From the NCBI GenBank assembly GCA_911728435.2, contig OU452205.1, positions 8,934,260-8,998,259 on the forward strand: 64,000 bases of DNA, given 5' to 3'. Each line of letters starts with the position of its first letter. Position 1 is the stretch's first letter. Made by a program: the position numbers and the translations under genes. Origin of the DNA: Apoderus coryli (taxonomy: Eukaryota; Arthropoda; Insecta; Coleoptera; Attelabidae). This document shows positions 46,681 to 57,132 of the stretch, piece by piece. The notes under the pieces were generated by a model that saw only the letters and a program-made list of their open reading frames with translations, did not search any database and was not told where the DNA came from.

Positions 46681-48408
46681 TAAAAAATTATCGCACGAAA
46701 ATGTTCACGAGTTAATTCCATTTTGACGCAGACACATAATTTTCAAATAAATGTGTATACAAGACAATTATTGTATAACGTTAAAGTAAACAGTGTAAAC
46801 TTTTTAGTAAAAACAACAGCTGACACCTAACAACAATAAATGTTGCCAAGGCTCAAAATATAAATAGTTTCCCTCGTAAAAGAGTGCACTTGTCCGTGGA
46901 AATTTTCTGTATAAATGATTGTTTGTTTTTTTTTATTTATTAGATAACATATTTATATTGCTTATGATCGTGTTAAAACATAATTTTAGTCAATTAAGAA
47001 AAATAAGTAGGTTTTAATGACAAACATTCAATTTAGGATTAGCCACTGTATTATATTTTATAAAATTTGTAATCATCGACAAAACATAAAGAAAAATTTT
47101 GCTTAATGGCTTTTCGCAGTTGTTTTTATTTTGTTCAACAAAAAAAGAAAAATGCAACCACGAGCAAGACAGTACAAAGGAAAAACAAGTTTGTGAAGCG
47201 TAACTAGTGTAATATTATGAGCCTCAACAATTTATTTTTGTAATCCTTTACCATGTAATGTGCGACATTATCACATTTCAATCCGTTAATTAATGAAAAA
47301 AAAGTAAAACAAGGAATCCACCATTTTTGGGTTTGCTTTTGTTGATTGGTTTGTATGTGAGGTACAACAGTATAGCGTTGCAATTTTATAGGACGAGTTA
47401 CGTAATCGAGTAATGATTTTGTTCAATTTTAGTGAATTTCAATTATAAAATGATCAAGTTCAGAAACATACCATTCCTCATAGGGATTCATTAAAGTAGA
47501 GTATAGATTTTTTGAATCCAAATAAAATTCATAGCAAAGATGTACAGACAGCTTATACAAACGCAAGAAAAAATATATTTATTCCCGATACTCCCATTCG
47601 GGCTCCAGACAAAGCTCAGTCACTCGCGATAAAGTTGATAGGTCTTAGTATTTCCAGAATTTGGCAAAACAATTATTTCAATTGAGGAACTATTTTCGAT
47701 GAACTTGATATGAAACATATTTTATAATAATATGCTTATTTAAAATAAATAAATTTAAAATAATTTTAATCATTTTTATCAAATTCGAAATAAATAAATA
47801 ATTCATACTAGGTATGATTTAATTTACATTAATCAGCATTTCTTTAAATTTAAAAATTTGAGAGAACCATTAACCAAACAACAGACATTGATATAAATAT
47901 GATACATTGCCGTTATTCATCCTATTCATAAAAAAATACTGAAAATCACTAATCACTCTTAGATGATTTCTTATATCATTATATTCAATGTATCGTTAAA
48001 ACCTTTTGACCCATATTTTTTGTGTCAAGATCCTGCAAATAACTTGTTTGAAGTCTCTTGATTAGATTTTTTTTGTATAATAACAAATCAAAGATAATAA
48101 TAAATAATTGCGGATCGTCAATTAACATGTCAAATTAACGACGTTAAAATAATAAACACTTATTTATTTGAAACACGTTAAGTATGTTGAACTATTCATG
48201 TTTGTTTAGATTTTTCTTCTTTAGTGTAGGCTACTGTATAAGCCACCCACGACTAGAATTTTTATTTATCCAATTATTATAACTGGTAGCTTAATATTAG
48301 TTTTTTTTTTTGCCAATTATGAGTTGTCTACCAGCTGACATATAATTATGGCAGATATATCAAATCTATTTCTTTGAGAATATACAGTGTGTGTATAAAT
48401 CTGGACAC
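46681..48408. other. No feature seen
   Basis: AT-rich, no recognised motif. Confidence 0.5.
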
Positions 48409-49026
48409 GGCTTAACAACCTCACAATTTACTGGGCGATTTAAACCGAATTTGGTACAGTTGTTCAAGAGGATCAGAGGCACCCTATGACGCTATTGGCG
48501 TTGTTGCTAGTTCCTTGATTTGTCTGGAAATCAAACCATTGTAAAAATTTTAAACGTAACAACCTGTACATATTTTCAATATTGTTTATGTGGGACATTT
48601 TCTATAATTAATATAATGACCTCAAGATTTGGCTGATTTGCAGCGCCGAATATTGAACGAATCTGAATTAATAACACCAGAAATGATTTACAACCACAGC
48701 CAATCATTTTATTTTAGACTGACCCACTGTCAAACTGTGGAGTGAAAACAGTTTGAAAATTTGATTTGAGTTTGTGTTTTTTTTTAAATCATAAATGTAA
48801 AATTAAATAAGTATTGTATTATCAAAAAAAAAGCCAAATATATAACGTAGAATCTATAACCGAAAAAATATAGAGGGTGTTATGTTTAACAATTTAAAAT
48901 TGGTTTGATTTCCAAACAGGAACTGACAGTAACACCAATAGTGTCATAGGGTGCGTAAGATCCTCCTAGAGAACTGTACCAAATTTGGTTTAAATCGGTA
49001 CAGTAAATTGCAAAGTTATTAACATA
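48409..49026. mobile_element. Long-TIR (foldback-like) element
   Basis: The left arm (48409-48574) is the imperfect reverse complement of the right arm (48869-49026): shared words, after inversion, include caatttactg, gatttaaacc, aatttggtacagtt, gaggatc, caccctatgac, ctattgg, ggaaatcaaacca and aaaca/aacgtaacaacct. The spacer of about 295 bp is AT-rich with no ORF. Arms of about 160 bp without coding content suggest a non-autonomous long-TIR element. Target duplications were not resolved. Confidence 0.75.
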
Positions 49027-50224
49027 GAATAATAACTATAGATAAGAAGGGTCAGTAGACGCTAAAAACGGCATCGACTCGTCGCAATCCGAGCCACATT
49101 CTGGCCCGCTACTATGTATACTATATCTATATATACTATAAGATACTATACTATAACTATAAGAGGCGGCGAATTGCTTTTAAGACACAGATAACAAAGG
49201 TGCCGACACGAGGTGAAGTAACTGTATATTAAACTGTGGTTATTAAAGCCGTTCCCAGACTTTAATATGTATACGCAATATTAGAAAGTCTAGAACTGTT
49301 GATACTTGTATTATATCATATTTTCAGGAAATTAAGTAGTTAGGTAGGTATTCAATTAAATTTTAATATGCTAAATTACAAAATTAACACACCACCAAAA
49401 AATTGGCACAATTTCAAAATAATTTTTCTCGTAAACTTTTAAATCGACTTTCCTATAAATGTAGTCTGATTCTCTAGAAATATCATGGTACAGACTTGTT
49501 GTAATAAAAGTTTACCTATATACGCAGCTAGTGCGGCAGCAGCTCGGAAATCCCACAGGATGTGTAAAAATGAGGTAACAAAACAAATACCTTTTCAAAC
49601 ACCGAAATTTTTATAAAAAAAAAACTACACAGTTTACGTTACTAAAGAATCAGGTCAAATTTTTTGCTGCTCGATTTTGCACTAACAAATGAAAATTCTC
49701 AGCTTCCCATTTGCAGATATACCAGATTCCATGACCAGAACACAGTGTTGAAACTGAGACGTGCATATAGATTTAACCTTACATTAAATAATAGTCTGAA
49801 CGGTCACCAGTAACCTGAAATCTTTATGTTTCCCAACTCTCACGAGAACAAAGTGCCTCAAATCAGGTCAGAATTAAATAGGAATTTATATATACTTTGT
49901 TGTTTATATAATAGAATGTTCAACTGACCAGAGTGATATTGCAAAGAACCGTAGATTACACAAAGATGAAATACAGAATCAATCAATTTAAAAATCTCGA
50001 ATATATAGCCTTCTTAAACGTCGTTTTTGCAAATAAGTTTTCCAAATTCATAAAGGTAATTCAATAGCAAAGTCTCTAAGAAATACACCGTTAAATTTTT
50101 GCAGATATTATGTCCGAAATCGTTGGTTTGGCTTCGTCTGTGAGTTTGAATGAATCGTAGGTTACACAAAACAAATTATAGATAATATCATAATGAAATG
50201 TCTTGAACCTAAGTTAAGTAAATT
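49027..50224. other. No gene seen; AT microsatellite
   Basis: Holds an imperfect (CTATA)/(TATACTA) microsatellite at about 49110-49162. Otherwise featureless by eye. Confidence 0.45.
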
Positions 50225-50345
50225 TCTAAAACTACTTACTCTAACAAATTGTAAGTTGGAATATGCAGCCATTATCTGGCATCTCTAATGTAAGATCCAC
50301 AAAGCATCAGCAGAACGTTTAGAACCGATATATTTGACGTATTTT
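50225..50345 (+). pseudogene. LINE RT fragment
   Basis: LTNCKLEYAAIIWHL, stop, then CKIHKASAERLEPIY: fits the KLEYA-x-x-IW block and the following (I)-E-R-(L)-Q region of the LINE RT thumb, with the invariant Pro lost. About 40 codons, with no adjacent blocks recognised. Confidence 0.45.
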
Positions 50346-50494
50346 GTTTATTGTTCTTAACTGGTAAGTCACTTAGATTTTTCTCCGTTTTTTTTTTCCT
50401 TACAGAGAGCCAGAAATAAAGTTTTGTTACCATATGTGGAAATTACAATAGAATATCCAGTAGGTGTGACACGCGGTCTGACAGTGACATGTCT

Positions 50495-50990
50495 ATAAAA
50501 ATTGTGTCGCCCTAAAACTTTCCCGACAAAATATAAATAATCAAAAATATATGACCTGCGTATCGAAATATGATTTTAATAATTAATATTATTATAATTG
50601 CATTATTTTTATTATTTTCAATAAACTAACGTAACAAACTAACTACTTCATTCAAAAATTAAAAAAAAATATATTGCCAGAGCTGCGAAGCGCACGCTTT
50701 ATCAATGACGGCAAAAACCCTTTATGAAATTATTTTATTATATTCTAAAATTATAGGTTCCAACTATCTAACCTGAAATTTTAAAAGCAATTTTCTCGAG
50801 AATTATGGGGCAAATATCAAATGTAACTATCGCTGTAAAGCAGATAAAAAATGCTTTTAAATGATGTATCACTCGACCCCTACTGCTATCTGAAAATTTG
50901 GCAGTTGTGTCCACCCCTATCACAGGGTTAAAGTGAAAGTGAAGTGACATACAGACAGATAGACTTCCATCTGGAAATGGTCTTAATCGT
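50495..50990. repeat. Second copy of the 33.4-kb repeat
   Basis: Same orientation and order of shared blocks as 33390-33960. It starts gtcgccctaaaactttcccg, keeps the A-box half of the tRNA-like block (about 50685-50712, minus strand), ends near gacagatagacttcc and lacks the far right end. The minus-strand ORF at 50768-51067 runs through it and is not a gene. Confidence 0.7.
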
Positions 50991-53384
50991 CTCATGTAAC
51001 CCAAATGTGCCCAACAACAAAAATGTTTGGCTAATGGCAAACTTGATTTAGTTCCTGTATTATACAAATTAACTAATTTATAAAGTATTAATTGTATAAA
51101 ATTTAATTATTTAGGCATTAATTATTATTGTATCATATTCTCACAGAATTACTTCCTCATTATAAAAAAAAAGTATGATAAATATATATTTTTTTACCTA
51201 CTTAAACAAAGAGTTAATTTGTAACAAATCAGCGCTAAATCATTTTGTTACCTGAATGATTAACCTTTTTAATTATCTTACAGTATCAACATAATGAAAA
51301 TAATAATTATAATAAATAAAAAAAAAAAGTAAATTAAGGAAAGTTATGATTAATAAACTTGTTCAATATAACAATCTGTCTTCGCGTTTACACACATACA
51401 CGCAGGTGGATTATATAAAATTTGTAAAGTAAAAAGTATTCGCTGATAATAAAATATATAGGTTATAATGTTGCTATTATACTGAACTTGCCCAGTTATG
51501 CAACATAATTGCTATGTAATTTAAATTAATTAAATATTGTAATTTTAGTACCGCATATAGGTACGTTTATGTATACAGGAAAATCATTTAAATTATATTT
51601 GTTATTGCAGTGTATGAAATTTTCAAAATGAAGTCTTAGTATTTTTTACAGTAAAATTGGCACAACATCCAATCGGTATCAACGTACATACTAATTAAGC
51701 GTTTACCTAATTCTTTTTGTTCACAACCTGTTTCTATATTTATTTATTTTTACAAAAAAGGCAAACGATAAAAAGGTGTAGTCTGTTGTTTTGACTTGAC
51801 GTATCTGTTTCATTAATACCACAACATTAGGGTTGAGGTTCGTAAAGTGGTTTTCGCGTTTGCTGTTTAAGTAAAACCTTACAAGCCACAATAGGATCCG
51901 GTGCAGAAACATTCAGTTTCAGCCTGAAAACCTAACAAACTACCTAACTAACTATAATTATATAAATATTAAATTTTTAAGTCTTTTGACGATGTATCAC
52001 TTAAAACCACGTTCAATCAGAAATTTTAGAGTTGTTGTACTTTTTCTTTGTGTTTCTTAATTAATTAATTAACTAGGGCTTGTTTTTTATGTAATCAGTA
52101 TAATATGTCAGATGTAGTAAATTTTTGATTAGGTTAAAGACTAGTAGTAATATTTTCATAAGTGATCTCGGGCTATAAAGTTTTGTTTTGAGTGTTTTTT
52201 GTGTGCTTTTGAATTACATACATATGTTTCTAAGCATTTATTTTAATATAATATCTATATCTTGTTGTTGAATGTTGTATTATAAGAATTGTTATTTGTC
52301 TTACAATTGGGTTATGCCTACCTGACAATAAAGTTATTATTATTAATACATTTCTACAACTTGAAATTATTTTTCCTATCAGGTCAGCGTTTGCATTCCA
52401 CTAGTAATTTCGTACCAAAGATGTTTGTACGCGGAGTCTAATTTTAAAAGGCGTTCTTATTTTATTAACAACAATAATCTACTACATTTTTCCTTTTCTG
52501 ACATCAATAATTAAGAGAGAGCAAAAGCAGCAACCAAAACTATAATTAAAATTTGTACAATACACAAGCAAATAAAAGCGATAAAAGTATGATCCAAGCA
52601 CATATTATTATTTAAGATTAGATTAATTAATTTTAAAACTAACATTTGTCAGCTGAGTCTTCAATTTCCGTCCTTTTTATTTAGCGTTATACGGTAATTA
52701 AAACTCTAATCGCAAACAATACTCGTGTCCCGCTATTCAAATAGCGTTAGGATGATTTCTGCGCATGCGGCCTAGATACCAATCCTAAACTTAACGTCAA
52801 GCTATTTTAACGCGAGTTGTGCAAAAAGTCACTATTAACTCTATCAGCAACATCAGGAAAAGTATGTTTTAGTTTAAAAATGTCCGCTACAAGGTCCTAG
52901 ACACATCCAGACGCGTGTCAAAGGCCTGCAGAACCCGCGTGGCGGCGGTATCCCCTTACGTTTAAAACAATATATCAAACAAACGGAAAATGCAAATACA
53001 CACACAGAAGCCAGTCGATCTCCTATAAAACTGAGTTTTCATTCTATTCCTTCACACCCAAACCCATTACATAATAATTTATTGCTAAGTAAAATAGTAA
53101 AGGTAGTCGACAGAGTAAAATCACGGGTTTTTATACCAAACGTCGATGATTATTTCTCTATAGTAATTAACTACTGCCGGGCTTTTTTTCTTTAATATTA
53201 TCAAATCTAAATTCCATCATTTCTACTATAGAAAATTGTCCAAAGAGCACGACCGAGAGGTCGTTTTTTATTTAGATAATTGGCAACTCTGATCGAGGGT
53301 GACTCCTCATTTTAAGTTTTAATAAATATTTACGCTTTGTTTTGCTTGACCCGCTTAGTAAATTTAAAGAAAAAAAACTACCTA
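50991..53384. other. No gene recognised
   Basis: AT-rich. Less AT-rich at about 52880-52960 without a readable frame. The word gcgttaggatg near 52745 and a G+C-rich stretch near 52925 match nothing elsewhere here. Confidence 0.45.
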
Positions 53385-53670
53385 TTCAGGAGATCGCCAC
53401 AATCGAAATTTTGAAAAAATTTTATACAGTCCTTCATTTCATGACTCCTGAACCCTAAAAAATGACCTCAGTTCAAAAGTTTATAAATATATGGGATATA
53501 ACAAATTTGGAAGCACGTTCTAGGCCGCATATTTTGACCAATCAAAACAAAATTGGGTTAAAAAATCGGCTAGATCAATGTCTAGCATGAGTTCGTTCGA
53601 AATCGGAAAGTTAGTTTGAAAGTGGCGGCCTGTCAAAGTTAAAAAAATCATATTTTTTTCATTGTTAATA
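53385..53670 (-). repeat. Repeat A copy 2 (inverted)
   Basis: Reverse complement shows the full collinear set: tatgatttttttaac, ggccgccactttcaaac, gagttcgttcgaaat (plus-strand order), gatttttta, tgattggtcaaaatatgcgg, cctagaacgtgcttcc, gttatatcccatat, cttttgaactgaggtc, gttcaggagtcatgaaatg, aaatttcgattgtgg and cgatctcctgaat. The most complete copy of repeat A in the window. Confidence 0.75.
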
Positions 53671-53882
53671 GAAAATACCAATAATTTTCGGTTTTTACGA
53701 CCTCTATTATTGTTATATATTTATAAAATAAAATACCATCCAGATTAGACGACTAGTGATATTGTATTGTTGTTATGCTTTTATGTTATTTTATTTATGC
53801 ATAAGTATACATACATGTGTTCTGTTTGTGCGTGTCTCGTTTATATCAAAAATTCTTACCGACAAGAAGAAACAATGATTTG

Positions 53883-53925
53883 TGCCCTGAGGATGACAAT
53901 AAAGATTGTCGAAACGTTGGCTTAA
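53883..53925 (+). ncRNA. Hammerhead-ribozyme-like core, best preserved
   Basis: Stem I is GCC (53884-53886) with GGC (53919-53921). The core CTGAGGA (53887-53893) fits the CTGANGA consensus. Stem II GACAAT/ATTGTC is a perfect 6 bp with loop AAAG. GAAA (53911-53914) is followed by CGTT, giving an AC/GT helix III of two pairs with essentially no loop and a GTT cleavage triplet directly before stem I. All invariant bases are present. The reduced helix III implies that, if active, it would work best as a dimer. Confidence 0.68.
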
Positions 53926-54044
53926 AATACATTAGTTTCTTTTACAAAAGACCTAAAACCCATTATTTTCTCACTATGAAAATACCAATGTTAAGTACAT
54001 ATTATTATCAAATTTAAATATAGTGCCCTATCGTTTTCTATGTA

Positions 54045-54325
54045 ACACTGGTTTTGACCTAGCCGATATTTTAACCAAATTTTGGTTCGATTGGTCAAAA
54101 AATACGGCATAGAACATGCTTCTAAATTTCCTTTATTCCATATATAGGTAGATATATAAACCTTTGAACGGACGTCATTATTAGGGTTCAGGTGTCATAT
54201 AATGAAGGACTTCATTTTAAAAATTTCGATTGTGTCGATCTTCTGAATAGTTAGATTTTTGTTTGCTAAAAATATATAAATGGAATCTAGTTTTCCGACT
54301 GGCTGCCATCGGGATTTTTTTGTTG
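54045..54325 (+). repeat. Repeat A copy 3
   Basis: gacctagccgat, ttaaccaaattttgg, ttcgattggtcaaaaaatac, ggcatagaacatgctt, tatatataaacctttgaac, gggttcagg, aaaatttcgattgtgtcgat and ggctgccatcggg. Opposite orientation to copy 2, about 375 bp away, with the hammerhead-like core between them. It lacks the first ~75 bases of the repeat. Confidence 0.75.
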
Positions 54326-56093
54326 TTGGGTTATATGCTGTGTTTAAGGCTTTGTTTATATTTATAAGTCAATTTACATTTGTTGCAAAAGCTTGATTGT
54401 TTTAGAATTATTAATATATTACCTAATTATAACAAATTTTTTACATAAACAAGCTGTTTTCAATAATAGTATACATTCTGGAAAAAAAGTTCACGGGGGG
54501 CCTCAACAAAATTGCACGTATCCAATTTACTACAGTCTGAAGTGAAGATGATACTGTTGGTAGCACTCTACAAAGGGACCTTGTAAATAAAAAGACAAAA
54601 CACTTAGAACACAACAAACCAAAACAATAATTATAATATTTTAATAACTCGAATAAATAGCAAGATACATTATTTTATCGTTTTAAATCTAGAAAAATCC
54701 TTTATAGTATAATAGGTACATATACGACCAATGATATAGAATTATAATCAGTTGTTTATTTATAATGGCTTTATAATGTGCTAATGGAATTAATTAAAGC
54801 CGTAGGTAACGTGCGGTCATTAAGTTACCCACAGATTACTTTTCTCAAAAGATTAATTATTATGACAAAATGTATTTTCTATATGATATAGAATTATAGG
54901 TAATAGTATTTCTTAGTATATACGTACTTATATTATTATGCTTACATTAAGAAAATAGAAATGCATAATATAGCCTAAATAATTGTTGACTGAGAATATT
55001 AAATTAATTAAAGCGCAATTGTATGTTTGGTTTATAATTAATTTTTTTGTATATGTAAAAAGTTTATTTATTGGAATCGTTTGTAGTTTCGAGGTCCTTT
55101 TTATAATGTACAGGATGTCCCAAAGTCGCTGATTTTGCAGAGTATCTCGCAAAATAGACGAGATAGAAAATAAATAGTCTGGATTTCATTACCTATTTTT
55201 GGATAAAACTAGTCCAATCCATATTATGGAAGAATAAACGTTGGATATATATATTACATTTTTTTAACACTAATAATTTAAGATAAACTTGTATACAATA
55301 ACGACTTCTAGCTAACCAAGGAAATTGACTCCCTCTTATAATTCAACGATAAGAAAATTAGCCATTAACTGATTGGTTACTACTAACTTAAAAGATCTTG
55401 TCTTAAATGTAATATATTCTAAAATATCTAGCAAATCATTTTACAGACTCTGTAATCATGTAATCTTGTTTAATCTGGTCCATATTGAATTATTTAAAAA
55501 ACCACAACCACACCAGACATTCACGAAAATTCATGTTGAAAATGGTTTGGTCTTACTAGATATGGGCCGGCAATATCATATTTATTCAGTAATTAACGCC
55601 AAACCTGCTACTTTATTTAATAACAAAAGATCATTACTGCGATTTTCCAACATAAGTTCACAAAATTCGTTGTTTACAGATAAATCTTGGGGTATCAAGT
55701 GAAATGGTTACGATACAATCTTTCTCGTTTTAATATTCTTGCGACTAAAGACATACTGACATTTCTCGCTAAAGAGTGTTGATTTTTTAGAAATTAAGGT
55801 AAAAACAAATTACTGTATATACTTGACTAATTAATTACAGTGATTGCTTTAACCTTCATTAATTAAAAAAGCATTTCCACAGGTGACTTTATTGATTAAA
55901 TTGTAATTACGAGGGGACGTTTTAATTTCGCTGAATAGAAGATGAGGGAAGGAAATAAAAATGTAATTATAAAAGCAAATTGTGTAGGTAAATATAGTAA
56001 AGTAAAAATAACAGTGATTTTGTTTAATTTATCCGGGCCTCAGTCTGATCGGGTAGAACCAGTAGTCTATATCTGGATGGTAAGGGTTACATA
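54326..56093. other. No gene recognised
   Basis: A terminal-repeat-like tgtacaggatgtcccaaag at 55109-55127 looks like a solo end of a Tc1/mariner-type element. The 109-codon frame at 55373-55702 is open but shows no domain, signal or motif that I can name. Confidence 0.4.
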
Positions 56094-56490
56094 CGAGGTC
56101 TGGCTATTAAATAACGAGACTGCGCGCGCAGAAGGCGTCCCAGAGGAGGGAAACGTGCTAGAGGTAGGCCGATATTGAAGATGGGTAACGACTATCGTAC
56201 TCCGAGCTCATATTAAGAGTGAAACAAATTCGACAGTATCTGTCGCATACCTCGGTCTGCAAATATATTTTTGTTTTCAAAATGCAATATGATTTTTCTT
56301 TTTCGATATATTCCCCTGCAACCCTAACGCACTTCTAAGATCTATCAATTTATTTACCTCTTCTTAAAAAAAAAATGTTGGATCATTTGCCGGAGAATAG
56401 GCTCAAATTACTCCCCTCATTACTTCATCGCTCGTAAATTTCTTCCAACGGATTTTTGGGAATAAATAATAATTGGTCGGAACCAAGTCT
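56094..56490 (-). pseudogene. mariner 3' end with transposase C-terminus
   Basis: The left end cgaggtctggctattaaata followed by acgagac, flanked by TA at 56092-56093, is a mariner-type terminal repeat. On the minus strand the transposase end is readable: LFPK, then (frame changes) FTSDEVMRGVI, AYSPANDPTFF and KCVRVAGEYIEK, the C-terminus of mariner transposases (K-C-I-...-G-D-Y-IE). Strongly 5'-truncated; the intervening 3' UTR is the segment shared with 425-540. Confidence 0.75.
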
Positions 56491-56724
56491 GGAATATAGG
56501 CTAGGCATTTATAATAACAAAGTATTTATTTATTCCACCTCTCCAATATGGAGTATTTAATAATTTAAATGTTATCTTGTTTTAAGAATCTGACTAATAA
56601 CATAAAAAACACTATCGCTGTCAAACAAGAACCCGCGATTAGCACTGCCAAATGTACATTTAATATTTGACTTGACTGATTACACCAAGTGTATAGGTTT
56701 GTTACTTTGAAAGATGTTTCTTAA

Positions 56725-57019
56725 CTCATGGATATCCAGTGGAACAGGTTTTTATACGTAGATTGCGTTATGACGAATTATTTCATATTCCGGCCTACAC
56801 AACTGCCATATTTCAGAGATCCTTCACTTCCAATGCTGTAAAACTGTATAATAACTTGGAATCGACGCTGAAACTACTTAGGTCCACTAACTTTAGGTTT
56901 AGAGTGAAGAAAAAAAATTGCTTGCAGTTTAAAATGCATCATAGGAATTGAACTTATTATTGTGCTTGTTATTTTTTGTCTTTATCTTTTTTTTTCTTCC
57001 ATGTTTGGGTAATCTATAA
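56725..57019 (+). pseudogene. LINE 3' end (RT C-terminus)
   Basis: LRYDELFHIPAYTTAIFQ, RSFTSNAVKLYNNLES, then NFRFRVKKKNCLQF and a stop at 56951: the FHIP-H-RT...SF...A-(LW)N-LP...FK-K-K end of non-LTR RTs. Only the last ~70 codons plus a short 3' UTR survive, and the UTR becomes the left arm of the palindrome at 56907-57132. Confidence 0.75.
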
Positions 57020-57132
57020 TTATAGATTACCCAAACATGGAAGAAAAAAAAAGATAAAGACAAAAAATAACAAGCACAATAATAAGTTCAATTCCTATGA
57101 TGCATTTTAAACTGCAAGCAATTTTTTTTCTT
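56907..57132. repeat. Perfect 226-bp palindrome
   Basis: The two 113-base arms are exact reverse complements, centred between 57019 and 57020 (aatctataa|ttatagatt), with no loop. The left arm is the end of a LINE ORF and its 3' UTR, and the right arm is its inverted copy. Homology stops after aag/ctt at 56907 and 57132. The lack of any mismatch, in a region where other repeats are diverged, means the event is recent or technical. Confidence 0.95.

Noticed and set aside
53241..53270. Hairpin acgacc/ggtcgt followed by a T run, resembling a bacterial intrinsic terminator
   Set aside because: The genome is eukaryotic; a short hairpin plus T run is expected by chance and no gene ends here.
55373..55702. 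109-codon plus-strand ORF as a host gene
   Set aside because: No recognisable motif, splice sites or composition shift; insufficient evidence.
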